Position numbers and translations under genes: made by a program. Shown one piece after another: positions 36,228 through 45,063 of a stretch of DNA of 64,000 nt (its first letter is position 1; every line of letters starts with the position of its first letter). The stretch spans positions 62,001 through 126,000 of the forward strand of contig JAJDAC010000007.1 in NCBI GenBank assembly GCA_029262065.1. Reading direction: 5' to 3'. Source of the DNA: Candidatus Krumholzibacteriota bacterium (GTDB lineage Bacteria; Krumholzibacteriota; Krumholzibacteriia; JAJRXK01). Under the pieces are notes generated by a model that was given only the letters and a program-made list of their open reading frames with translations, did no database searches and was not told the origin of the DNA.

Positions 36228-37484
36228 TCAGTCGCGAAAGTCAGCGGGGGGCGTGAACGTGATTTCCAGTCGCGGGCGTAAGCTGTCGACGGCGGCGGTC
36301 TGGTCGAAGAAGTCGACCACGTTCAGGTTCAAACTCTCGCCGATCAACTTGACCATTATTCCATCGTCGGCGCCGAGCACTCCGTTGACACCGCGTTGCA
36401 CGAAGTCGGTAACCTCGATCACCAATTCCGTGCCATCGGTGAAATCGAAACTCGAACTGGAGTCCAGGATGAGCTCGAGATTGCTCAAGGTGCCGGCGTC
36501 CGCGTCGGCCAGCGGTGTGCGGTAGGCCCGCGCACTGAACGTACCATCACCGAATCGCAGCTGACGATTCGTGCGCAGCCGCAGCTGCGCGAAATTGACC
36601 GTGGCGTTGCTGGGAATCGAGCCAAACTCGAATTGCAACCAAACCCGCGAAGCCAAATGAGAACCCAACGTAACGGTGCCCGCGGTTTCGTCGCGAGCAA
36701 AGTGCGTCAGATCTTCGAGCATATCGAACGCCACGAACGACCCGTCGGCGAGTTCAATTACGATTTCCCCGGCGACCGTCTCATCTGCGCCGGCCAAATC
36801 GATCAACGTAAACTGTCGCAATTCGTCCGAGGCAAGCTCGGCGAAGTTTCCTTCGTCGAACGAAGCCGTGGGCGTCGTGTCAAAAAGGGCAACTCCCGTA
36901 TGGGCACCGTCACGGATCCAGGCCTCGACCTGGGTCCGATCCAGGTCAAACTCAAGCAGGCCCGTACCGTTGGTCGCTTCATCGAAGCTGTAGAGCTGAG
37001 GCCCGAGCGAGCTTTGTAACGCCACATCCGCCATATCCGCCGACAGTGTATCGGCCAACGCGAAGAGTATCGCTGAGCGGTCGATGCTCGGACTATCCAG
37101 GGTTCGCTCGAGCGCGAGCCTTACGCTCGTCCAATTGCCATCGAAGAGCAAATCGAAATCAACCGGCCGCTCCTCGTTGATGATGTCTTCACCGGAGCTG
37201 AAGAACATCCGGGAAAAATTGAAACGGAACAAAGGCGTCGCCCGCCACCCACCGCTCGATCTCGTTCCCGAGAACAACAATTCCCGATCGATGAAGGCCT
37301 GCGTCAGAGCTGGAACCACGGACGCGCTCGTGCTGGCATCGATGGGAGCGGCCTGGACGGCCAACGAGTCCTGACTCACGTCGATGGGCATTCCACCGCC
37401 CACAAGGCCAAACTCGTCGCTGCCGCACGCCGCCAAGGCGAGCAACACCGCGAACACAGTCACCAAAACGGCTCGTGCTATCAA
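36228..37484 (-). CDS. Lipoprotein of unknown function with DNRLRE-like beta domain
   Basis: The 418-residue protein has a lipobox LALAAC (Cys20). Most of the rest is beta-rich and acidic: ASRVWLQFEFGSIPSNATVNFAQLRLRTN (around 285-310) resembles the strand pattern of DNRLRE/CBM-type modules, followed by VTDFVQRGVNG and LRPRLEITFTP. No catalytic motif is seen. It overlaps exbD by 4 bases upstream and shares one or a few bases with the barrel gene downstream, so it is tightly coupled to both. Confidence 0.65.
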   Translation of the reverse strand: MIARAVLVTVFAVLLALAACGSDEFGLVGGGMPIDVSQDSLAVQAAPIDASTSASVVPALTQAFIDRELLFSGTRSSGGWRATPLFRFNFSRMFFSSGEDIINEERPVDFDLLFDGNWTSVRLALERTLDSPSIDRSAILFALADTLSADMADVALQSSLGPQLYSFDEATNGTGLLEFDLDRTQVEAWIRDGAHTGVALFDTTPTASFDEGNFAELASDELRQFTLIDLAGADETVAGEIVIELADGSFVAFDMLEDLTHFARDETAGTVTLGSHLASRVWLQFEFGSIPSNATVNFAQLRLRTNRQLRFGDGTFSARAYRTPLADADAGTLSNLELILDSSSSFDFTDGTELVIEVTDFVQRGVNGVLGADDGIMVKLIGESLNLNVVDFFDQTAAVDSLRPRLEITFTPPADFRD

Positions 37485-37924
37485 TTCCCATCCTCCTGCC
37501 GCACCAACGGCACCTCAGTACCGATGCTTACGCCGGCAAACCCCGCTTCACGTACCAGATCCAACACTCGCACCACGTCGGCGTGACGCGCCGAAGACTC
37601 CGCGTTGAGCAACACCTTGGGCACCGCGGCGCCCTGCGCCAGGTCACGAAGCCTGGCCGCCAACTGACTCGCCTCCATGGGCTGGCCATCGATGGCGACC
37701 GAACCGTCGGCTCGCAGCACGACCTCCGTCGGCCGTTCGCCCGACGAGTTCGCCGGCGATGCCGTGGTCGAGGACGGCAATTGCAGCTCCAACTCTCCCG
37801 CCTGCCGGAACGTAGAGGTGAGCATGAAGAAAATCAGCAGCAGGAACAACACGTCGATCAGCGAGGTGAGGTTGACCTGGGCTCGCCGACGCCGGGCGTT
37901 CGGTCGAAAAGTGAACGAACTCAC
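37481..37924 (-). CDS. exbD: ExbD/TolR family protein
   Basis: The 147-residue protein has a cytoplasmic N-terminus (ARRRRAQVNLTSLIDVLFLLLIFFMLTS) with the proton-sensing Asp in the membrane helix, and a periplasmic domain with the TEVVLRADGSVAIDGQP and VLLNAES strands of ExbD. It works with ExbB to convert proton motive force into movement of TonB. Overlaps exbB by 4 bases and the lipoprotein gene by 4 bases. Confidence 0.93.
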   Translation of the reverse strand: MSSFTFRPNARRRRAQVNLTSLIDVLFLLLIFFMLTSTFRQAGELELQLPSSTTASPANSSGERPTEVVLRADGSVAIDGQPMEASQLAARLRDLAQGAAVPKVLLNAESSARHADVVRVLDLVREAGFAGVSIGTEVPLVRQEDGN

Positions 37925-38547
37925 GACATCACGCTCTCGTGCGATTCGTTGGGCTTGAGGCGCATGACCAAGCGGCTGGCGCTGGCTTCGATTTCGGTAA
38001 TGAGCGACTCGCTACGGGCGCGTAGAAGGTTGTGCGCAACCAGGGTGGGAATGCCGATCGCCAGCCCCACCGCGGTGGTAATCATGGCCTGGCTGATTCC
38101 CTCGGAAAGAACCTGCGGATCGCCCAGTCCCTGGATCGAAATAGCCGCGAAGGTCTTGATCATGCCAAGCACCGTCCCAAGCAACCCCAACAACGGAGCC
38201 ACGGCCGCGATCGTTTCCAGCCACACCAGGTGCTTTTCAAGTTTGGGAGTCTCCTGGCGACCGGCATCGAGCACGGCGTCGCGGATGGCGTCCCACGAAT
38301 CGTGGGATCGTTCGAGGCCCACGCGCATGATGTCGCTGAAGGCGCCGGGGTTACGGCTACAAATGGATATGGCCACGCTCAGGTCCTTACGTGGCTCGAC
38401 CGACTCGATCACGTTGACGATCTCGCGGGGCATGACCTGACTGCGACGCAGTCCGATGATGCGCTCCACGGTGATCATGGCGGCCAGGACGCTGCAGACG
38501 CCCAACGGAATCATGACGGGGCCGCCCCGCACGAAAAAGTCCCACAT
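37921..38547 (-). CDS. exbB: ExbB/TolQ/MotA-type proton channel protein
   Basis: The 208-residue protein has the ExbB layout of three membrane segments: near residues 9-28 (GPVMIPLGVCSVLAAMITVE), around 115-140 (LETIAAVAPLLGLLGTVLGMIKTF) and 155-180 (ISQAMITTAVGLAIGIPTLV). These are the MotA/TolQ/ExbB signatures. ATG at 38547 starts the homology. Forms a motor with the overlapping ExbD and the TonB-like protein next to it. Confidence 0.93.
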   Translation of the reverse strand: MWDFFVRGGPVMIPLGVCSVLAAMITVERIIGLRRSQVMPREIVNVIESVEPRKDLSVAISICSRNPGAFSDIMRVGLERSHDSWDAIRDAVLDAGRQETPKLEKHLVWLETIAAVAPLLGLLGTVLGMIKTFAAISIQGLGDPQVLSEGISQAMITTAVGLAIGIPTLVAHNLLRARSESLITEIEASASRLVMRLKPNESHESVMS

Positions 38548-38634
38548 AACCGGTTCGTTTCCTCCACCCCAGTTGGCCGCGTAAACGGCCCCCAACCTTA
38601 GGCGCAACCCATGCCGCTGGCAAGGAAGGGAGCG

Positions 38635-39645
38635 CTAGCGTCGTTTGAACTCCGGATAGATCAACTTGAACTTGAGGATGAGAGATTCCTCGGGGAAATC
38701 ATCCGGCAGGGGCTTGAACGGTGCCGTGGCATTCAGGGCGGCCAAGCTCGCCCGACTCAGTGATTCGTGCCCTTCGTGATCCAACATGTCGGCCCGCAGC
38801 ATGCGGCCGTTCTGGGCCACCTCGATCTCGACCAGGTCGAAACCATGGATCAGTCCCAAGCCATACGCGTAGGGAGCGCTCCAGTTCCGACGGAAGTCGC
38901 GGATGAACCGCTGCAGCCAGGGCGCATAGGCCCAGGCCACGGTGTTCAGCGAGACGTTGCCAAAATAGGCCACGTTGCCCACCGGATGCGACATCTCTTC
39001 CTGGTAGACGTCGGTGATCGAAGAGCGTGAGAGCAGAATGAGCTCTTCCTGCGTGGCAGGAGTCCGGAACATCTCAGCCGAGCTCTCGGTCGAAGGATTC
39101 ACCGCGAAATCCTCCGCCGGCGTGCCTTCGGCGGGATCCAGCGGGTCCACGCCACTGGTCGACGGAGCAATGTGCTCGGCGGCCCCCCCGTCCTGCCCGG
39201 CCTTCACATCCTGCGGCGGCTGGACTTCGGCTGGCTCGGATGTGGCCGATTGATCTTCGAGCTGCACGTGCGGCGCCTCTGAGTCGCCTTCGAGACGTGG
39301 CATTCCGGTCTCTTCTCCGCCCTCGGCACGATCGCGGGCTCGGCTATTCAGATTGCTGAGAAAATCGGGGTTCTCGGGCGCCACGTCCTCACGATCGGGC
39401 GGCAGTTCGCTGAATTCGGACGGCTCGTCGGCAGGATCGGGCACACGCTCGGAAATCGGGTCCGCGAAGACAACTTCAACCGGCTGACGCGGTCTGACGG
39501 CCTGGGCGTCGGCACTGGTCGGGTCGAACAGCCACAAGCCAGCCACGGCCAGGGCATTGAGCAGGAGAGCCAGGACGAACGCCACGGCCCACCTCTGCGG
39601 AGAAGACTCCGCCCTGCGATGGAATTGGGTTGAGAAGGCTGTCAT
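38635..39645 (-). CDS. TonB-like energy-transducing protein
   Basis: The 336-residue protein has a single N-terminal membrane helix (AVAFVLALLLNALAVAGLWLF) and a long acidic, Glu/Pro/Asp-rich periplasmic spacer. The C-terminal domain (GFDLVEIEVAQNGRMLRADMLDHEGHESLSRASLAALNATAPFKPLP, residues 268-313) matches the TonB/TolA C-terminal fold. It precedes exbB and exbD. TonB proteins transfer energy to outer-membrane transporters; no TonB-dependent receptor plug domain was seen in this window, so its partner is unclear. Confidence 0.8.
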   Translation of the reverse strand: MTAFSTQFHRRAESSPQRWAVAFVLALLLNALAVAGLWLFDPTSADAQAVRPRQPVEVVFADPISERVPDPADEPSEFSELPPDREDVAPENPDFLSNLNSRARDRAEGGEETGMPRLEGDSEAPHVQLEDQSATSEPAEVQPPQDVKAGQDGGAAEHIAPSTSGVDPLDPAEGTPAEDFAVNPSTESSAEMFRTPATQEELILLSRSSITDVYQEEMSHPVGNVAYFGNVSLNTVAWAYAPWLQRFIRDFRRNWSAPYAYGLGLIHGFDLVEIEVAQNGRMLRADMLDHEGHESLSRASLAALNATAPFKPLPDDFPEESLILKFKLIYPEFKRR

Positions 39646-39663
39646 GCCTGCGAAGTGCCATTC

Positions 39664-42099
39664 TCAGGGGTGCTGCAGAATGAAGGATCGCGAAGAACGG
39701 CGACCTCCCGCCTCGACCTGCATAACATAACGCCCAGCGGCCACTCTCCGCCCCTGTTGGTCCTGTCCTGTCCAACGCGCCTCGTACCAATCGGTTCCCA
39801 CGGCGGTGGCCGTTACGTTGGCCACCCGTCGACCGCGAATGTCCAAAACCCGCACCAGCGGCGCGGCCGCCCGCGGCGACTGGAATCGTAGCGTCACGCC
39901 GGCCGCGGTTGGATTGGGGTAGGGCGCCGCCAGTACCAGCGTACGGTCAGACGCGGTGACGGCACTCGGAAGGTCTCCCGGCGCCTGATTCGGGTCAGGC
40001 GCCAGCAGGGTCACGACCACGTCGCCCAACGAATCCAGCACCAGAAGATCCGGATTGTTGTTCCCATCGACCTCGTGCAGAAGGAAGTCCAGGGGAGCAG
40101 AGGAGCATCGAGTTCGAGTGGCCACGGCGAAACTCGCCGGCCCGATGTTGAAGTGCACCGATACGGAAGTCGAGTTGGGACCACCAAACACGAGGTCCAC
40201 GGTGCCGTCATTGTTCACATCGGTGGCGGCGGCGATCTGGGATCCGCTGGGCGCTATTCGATTCTGTTCGGCGAACGCGAACGAACGCTCAAACAACGAA
40301 ACCAATACCGAGAACGTTCCCTCGCCGGGCAATCCCACCGCGAAGTCGGGGCGTTGATCGGCGTTGAAATCGCCGCCGGTGAAACCACGGGGAGAATCGC
40401 CGACCTGCAACGTCGTTATCTCATTGAATCCACCGGGGTCGTTGTAGGCCAGACACATCGCGGTCAGATCACCCAAGATGATCAGGTCATCGCGTCCGTC
40501 AGGATCCAGATCGTAGGTTTCCAGGAGGGCCGGCGCGGTAGAGCAAGCGACATCGCTCGCCGCTTGAAAGACCGCATCGCCATCGTTGCTGAACCGTCTT
40601 ACCGCAGTGACGTCAAGGTCGGCTACCAACACGTCGACGCGCGAGCCCGTCCCGGTTACCAGGAGCTCGATGTCGCGTAGGTCTCCGTCGACGACAATGG
40701 TCTGATCGAATGCGAAACCGGCGCCCTGCGCCAGATAGATGTCGATTCCCCGCGTCGGGTCGAGAACCGCCAGGTCCGGCAGGTCGTCGGCATCAATGAG
40801 TCCCCACCGGAAGCGAATCGCATCGGCGGCGATGTCCAGCGTACTCACCGGAGTCAGGCTGGAGTTGATGACCTCGTAGAACCATATGTCTCCGGAGTTG
40901 GCGCACAAGACGGCGACGCGCGGCGGCAGGCCACCGGCCGCCTCGACCGACTCGATCTGACGCGGGCTCGCCCCGCTGATAGCCGCCCGCGGCGCATCGA
41001 CTCCCGTTGGCGTTTGAGAAAGCACCAACACAATGCCTTCGTCGGCGACGGGGACAAAAATCTCGTCGTCGCCATCGCCGTCGGCATCGGCCAGCAGCAG
41101 TCGTTCCACGCCGGCTCCGACCCAATACGCCTCGCGCTGATCGACCGGCCCCGTGGCCGGCCCCTCGTAGAGCGCAACCCGGTGACGGTCGCTCTCGACG
41201 ACCAGGGCTCGGCGATTGGCTCCCGCATTGTCGAGGGCCGCCACGGCGCTCGCGCCGGGTTGAATCGGCCACGTCAGTTCGGGTGCGTAGGATCCACCCG
41301 GCTGCCCCGCATACACGTGACTACTGCCTTCACCATCGGTGATCAGCAGATCAAGCAGCCCATCGTCGGTCCACAACGTATGGACGGCCGACGCCGCGCT
41401 CGCCACGGGCAGTACCTGAAGCGGGGTGAAGCTCTGGTCGAAGATCACGGCGTTGTTGGACAGGAGACCAGACTGCAGGGCCAGAAAACGGACCTGGCCA
41501 CCGGCGCTGACATCCAGAATCCGAGCCGGGCCGTCGCCGACGCCGTAGTTCACCGGGCGGGACAGCGTACCTTGATCGTTGTAGAAAACAGAGATGGTGT
41601 CGGCTCCACGGTTGGCCACGACCACATCCAGCTGCTGATTGCCGTCCATGTCGCGCAGTACGAACGACTCGGGCTCATCCTCACCAATCGTCATGACCGT
41701 CAGGTACGACGTGGGTTGTTGGCCGATGGAGAAGATGATCCCGACGCGCCCGAACTGACGGTCGACGAACACCACGTCGTCCTGGCCGTTGCCGTCCATG
41801 TCGGCCGACGCCACGGCAATCGGCTCCCCCCCGACCGCGATGGTGGTGGGCGACCGAAACGACCCATCGCCGTTCCCGTCGTGGATGACGACATTGCCCG
41901 CTTCTGAGGCAGTGACGACGAGATCGTCGATTCCATCCAGATCCATGTCGGCCAAGACCACCGAGGTGGGCCCATTGAGAGCGGTGACCGTGGGCGGCGA
42001 CCGGAACGACTGAGACCAGGCCGTGGAAGAAAAAACCGCGATGAGCCCCAGGGCCAGGACGGCCCGGGGACACCGCGATGCAAATGCAGGGCTTCGCAA
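39664..42099 (-). CDS. Exported VCBS/FG-GAP-repeat protein with FlgD-like sorting domain
   Basis: About 811 residues. The start is a guess: an in-frame TTG at 42099 directly before a signal peptide (CPRAVLALGLIAVFSSTAWSQ); there is no nearer ATG. The body has many FG-GAP/VCBS units (LADMDLDGIDDLVVTAS, SADMDGNGQDDVVFVD, LRDMDGNQQLDVVVAN) that form a calcium-binding beta-propeller. The C-terminus (APYPNPTAAGVTLRF, DIRGRRVA, GRYVMQVEAGG) is the FlgD/T9SS-like sorting Ig domain. It is the first gene of the series that includes TonB, ExbB and ExbD. Confidence 0.8.
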   Translation of the reverse strand: MRSPAFASRCPRAVLALGLIAVFSSTAWSQSFRSPPTVTALNGPTSVVLADMDLDGIDDLVVTASEAGNVVIHDGNGDGSFRSPTTIAVGGEPIAVASADMDGNGQDDVVFVDRQFGRVGIIFSIGQQPTSYLTVMTIGEDEPESFVLRDMDGNQQLDVVVANRGADTISVFYNDQGTLSRPVNYGVGDGPARILDVSAGGQVRFLALQSGLLSNNAVIFDQSFTPLQVLPVASAASAVHTLWTDDGLLDLLITDGEGSSHVYAGQPGGSYAPELTWPIQPGASAVAALDNAGANRRALVVESDRHRVALYEGPATGPVDQREAYWVGAGVERLLLADADGDGDDEIFVPVADEGIVLVLSQTPTGVDAPRAAISGASPRQIESVEAAGGLPPRVAVLCANSGDIWFYEVINSSLTPVSTLDIAADAIRFRWGLIDADDLPDLAVLDPTRGIDIYLAQGAGFAFDQTIVVDGDLRDIELLVTGTGSRVDVLVADLDVTAVRRFSNDGDAVFQAASDVACSTAPALLETYDLDPDGRDDLIILGDLTAMCLAYNDPGGFNEITTLQVGDSPRGFTGGDFNADQRPDFAVGLPGEGTFSVLVSLFERSFAFAEQNRIAPSGSQIAAATDVNNDGTVDLVFGGPNSTSVSVHFNIGPASFAVATRTRCSSAPLDFLLHEVDGNNNPDLLVLDSLGDVVVTLLAPDPNQAPGDLPSAVTASDRTLVLAAPYPNPTAAGVTLRFQSPRAAAPLVRVLDIRGRRVANVTATAVGTDWYEARWTGQDQQGRRVAAGRYVMQVEAGGRRSSRSFILQHP

Positions 42100-42196
42100 G
42101 GGTTCGAGCGCCTTTCGAGCGAGGAGGGGGTCAGAATCACCCGTCCCAATATCGGGCCCCACCCCCCATCCACGCAAATGCAAGTGGTGACCCTCA

Positions 42197-42226
42197 TTGA
42201 CAATGCTCGAATCACTGGGGTAATTA
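42197..42226 (+). promoter_or_regulatory. Sigma-70-like promoter upstream of the outer-membrane protein gene
   Basis: TTGACA (42197-42202), an 18-base spacer and TAATTA (42221-42226) lie in the divergent gap between the VCBS protein and the gene at 42398. It implies a leader of about 165 bases. The rest of the gap shows no gene. Confidence 0.5.
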
Positions 42227-42397
42227 TTGTAGCCTGTCAGTTCGCTTGGACCGGTGCCACCGTGTGCCCTGAGCGACGTGATCTCCCCACCTCCGCGCCC
42301 AGAGCTCTTTCTCTCGTCGAGAAAGCTGGCTCGTGCAAGGATTCTCGACAGGCGATCTCGAAGCATGAGTAGAACCGTTGCCAAGGAGCACTGGACG

Positions 42398-43387
42398 ATG
42401 CGTCATTCCGCCTTTCCTGGAGCTGGCTCGGCCGGGTCCAGGGCCGATTTCGGGCCCAACCTGGCGGCTGGGCTGGGGACCAGTTTGGCCTTGGTAGCCC
42501 TGGTCCTCATCGCGGTCGTGCCCACGGCACTGGCCCAGGACCTTGACGAACTCGATGAAGGCGTCGTGGTGGAAGCACCGTTCGTTCACGGCATCGAGCC
42601 CAACGTCTGGGAACTCGGCCTCCAGACCGGCTACATGAACCTCGACAAGACTCTCCTGAGCATCGACAACGTCGTGGTCGACGTGGAGAATCCGATCGAC
42701 GCCATCTTCGGCAGCATGTCCCTCAAGGGACAGCAATCGTTCTCGCCGCGGATGTTCGTGAACCGCACGTTCGGTCGCCACTTCGCCCTCGATAACGCCG
42801 TGGGGTTCACCATCGGTGACTTCGCCCAATCGGTGGACGCCGACAGCGAAGTCAAGTGGCAGGACACCAACAGCGTGAACGAACTCACCGAGGAAGAACT
42901 CGAAAAGGGTTCGCTATTCGTCTGGAACCACGAACACAGCCTGACCTACTACCCGCGCGGCGAAGGACGGGTTCAGCCCTACCTGTCGGCCGGCGCGGGA
43001 ACCATGACCTACTCGGTCGATAGCGACTATATCGACAGCGCCAAGCGCGCTTTCACCCTGTCGTACGGTGGCGGCCTTCGCATCGTCGGTGACGACCTGT
43101 TTTCATTCCGGCTCGACGTGCGCATGTACCGCAATCAGATCCAGTTCGATCCGAGCGACAGCTTTCGCCGCATTGTGAACCTGGAAGGCGACGCCCGCGT
43201 CGACTTCCCGGTGAGCGAACTGGTCGACACCTCCGAGCTTGGCTTGACCGACGCCGAGCTACGGGCGCTCTTGGGCCTGGGCCCCACCGACCCCATTCCG
43301 GGCAGCCTGGTGGTACTGATCGATCAATTCGAAGAGCGCACCTTCAACAACATCTGGATCTCGGTGGGCTTTACCGCCGCCTTCTAG
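42398..43387 (+). CDS. Outer-membrane beta-barrel protein
   Basis: The 329-residue protein has an N-terminal export signal preceded by a polar leader (LGTSLALVALVLIAVVPTALAQ). It then has beta strands typical of OmpA-like barrels (WELGLQTGYMN, RMFVNRTFGRHFALDNAVGFT, VQPYLSAGAGTMTY, FTLSYGGGLRIVGDDLFSFRLDVRMY) and a C-terminal NIWISVGFTAAF ending in Phe. The ATG at 42398 is chosen for its AAGGAG 9-10 bases upstream; an earlier ATG at 42365 has none. It stands alone, convergent with comM. Confidence 0.78.
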   Translation: MRHSAFPGAGSAGSRADFGPNLAAGLGTSLALVALVLIAVVPTALAQDLDELDEGVVVEAPFVHGIEPNVWELGLQTGYMNLDKTLLSIDNVVVDVENPIDAIFGSMSLKGQQSFSPRMFVNRTFGRHFALDNAVGFTIGDFAQSVDADSEVKWQDTNSVNELTEEELEKGSLFVWNHEHSLTYYPRGEGRVQPYLSAGAGTMTYSVDSDYIDSAKRAFTLSYGGGLRIVGDDLFSFRLDVRMYRNQIQFDPSDSFRRIVNLEGDARVDFPVSELVDTSELGLTDAELRALLGLGPTDPIPGSLVVLIDQFEERTFNNIWISVGFTAAF

Positions 43388-43417
43388 ACCTCACAAACCA
43401 GCTCAGGCCCCGCTGCT

Positions 43418-44935
43418 TCATGGCCTTCGAAACGCCATGGCCTCGGCCAGATCCTTACGCTCTACCTGGTGGTCGCCGCGAAGATCAGCAATGGTGCGCG
43501 CCACCCGCAGCGTGCTGGCGACAGCGCGTAGACTCAACGTGCCCCGATCGGCCCACTGCGATGTCACCTCCTGGGTATCGGCATCGAGCACTACCGCGCG
43601 GGCCAGCGCGTCGCCCCGAAGATCACGGTTCAATGCTCCGCGCGCGTTGGCCACGGCACGGGCGGCGTCAATGGCGGCCAGCGTGTCTTCGAGCCCCTCG
43701 CCTTCTCCGTTGACCAGCCCGTCACCCCACCAGTTCCGCGCCGACTCGCGTTCCATCGGAACCCACAGGTCAATGCGATCCACCAACGGACCGCTGAGGC
43801 GCCGCCGGTACCGAGCCACCTCGAACGGAAGGCACCGGCAGTTGCCGGTCGTCCGTCCGAAAAATCCGCATGGACAGGGGTTGGTGGTAAGCACGAGCTG
43901 AAATCGCGCCGGGAAACTGACGTTCTCACCGGACCGGGAATGAGAGATCTCACCGCTCGAAAGGGGCTCGCGCAGCAGGTCAAGACGACCGGCGGCGAAC
44001 TCCCCCGCCTCGTCCAGCAGCAGGACGCCGCCGTGGGCCAATGTGGCCTCGCCCGCGCCAAGGGGCCGTCCGCCGCCAATCAGACCCGCCGCGGTAACGG
44101 TGTGATGAGGAGCCCGAAAGGGCGGACGACGAATGTTGGTAGCGTCCAGCACCGCTCCCGAACAGCTGAGAATGCGCAGGCGATCCCGCGCCACAACCTC
44201 GTCAAGCGGTGGAAGCAGGTCCGGCAACCGTCTGGCCAACATGGTCTTGCCACATCCAGGAGGACCTTCGAGCGCCAGGTGATGTCCACCGGCCGCGGCG
44301 ATCACCAATGCCCGTTTCGCTCGCCTCTGTCCATGGACTCCGATCAGCCCCGGACCCCGGCGCTCGGGCGCGGGCAACTCGCGCCGGGTGACCGACGCAC
44401 CACTTTCAAGGCGCGCCAGGGCAGAAGCCAGCTCCGACAGGTGCGCCACGCCCACCACCCGCAGATCCGGCACCAGGCTCAGATCGACAACCTGCTCCTG
44501 CGCTGCAAGCGCCGCCTGGGCCCCCAGAGCCCGCGCATCGAGACCCAGGGCCACGGCCCCCTTCGCGCGACGCAGAGCCCCGTCCAGCGCCAGCTCGCCC
44601 ACGACGAGCGTGCTGGCCAGGGTGGTGTCACTCAGTTCCAGCTGACCCGAGGCCACCAGGATACCGAGGGCCAGGGCCAGATCCATGGCCGCACCGTCTT
44701 TACGCAGGTCAGCCGGCGCCAGGTTCACGGTGATTCGATGATCGGGCCAATGGAACCCAGCGTTGCGAAGCGCCGAGTGAAGGCGTTGCTCGGACTCGCG
44801 CAAGGTGGTGCTGGGCAGCCCCACCAACGAGAACCCAGGCAGCGTGGGCGCGAGGTCGACCTCGACCACCACGCGTTGCCCCGACAAACCCTGCAATGAA
44901 CCGGTGAGTACGCGAACGATTCCGCGCTGCGTCAT
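43418..44935 (-). CDS. comM: ComM/YifB family Mg-chelatase-like AAA+ helicase
   Basis: The 505-residue protein has the YifB layout: an N-terminal Lon-like subdomain (VVEVDLAPTLPGFSLVGLPS..RESEQRLHSALRNAGF), Walker A EGPPGCGKTML (around 212-222), Walker B GVLLLDEAGEF, and NPCPCGFFG..TGNCRC, a cysteine-rich signature of the family. ComM is a helicase for branch migration in natural transformation. The ATG at 44935 begins the homology. Divergent from the epimerase gene. Confidence 0.94.
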   Translation of the reverse strand: MTQRGIVRVLTGSLQGLSGQRVVVEVDLAPTLPGFSLVGLPSTTLRESEQRLHSALRNAGFHWPDHRITVNLAPADLRKDGAAMDLALALGILVASGQLELSDTTLASTLVVGELALDGALRRAKGAVALGLDARALGAQAALAAQEQVVDLSLVPDLRVVGVAHLSELASALARLESGASVTRRELPAPERRGPGLIGVHGQRRAKRALVIAAAGGHHLALEGPPGCGKTMLARRLPDLLPPLDEVVARDRLRILSCSGAVLDATNIRRPPFRAPHHTVTAAGLIGGGRPLGAGEATLAHGGVLLLDEAGEFAAGRLDLLREPLSSGEISHSRSGENVSFPARFQLVLTTNPCPCGFFGRTTGNCRCLPFEVARYRRRLSGPLVDRIDLWVPMERESARNWWGDGLVNGEGEGLEDTLAAIDAARAVANARGALNRDLRGDALARAVVLDADTQEVTSQWADRGTLSLRAVASTLRVARTIADLRGDHQVERKDLAEAMAFRRP

Positions 44936-45063
44936 GCCCGTCTCCAGACCGGGAGGACATGGCGGGAGGCGTCGAGTCCGACGCCCTGCTAGACTATCGC
45001 CGTCCCCGCGCGCGGACAACCCAGCGCGCGAATCCCCGGCCCCCAACGACAAAGAATGGAACC

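Noticed and set aside
35020-36525. Plus-strand open frame of 501 codons
   Set aside because: Antisense to the barrel and lipoprotein genes; composition typical of a shadow frame.
42254-42397. N-terminal extension of the outer-membrane protein frame
   Set aside because: The extra residues precede the signal peptide, overlap the predicted promoter leader and lack a ribosome binding site; the ATG at 42398 has AAGGAG.
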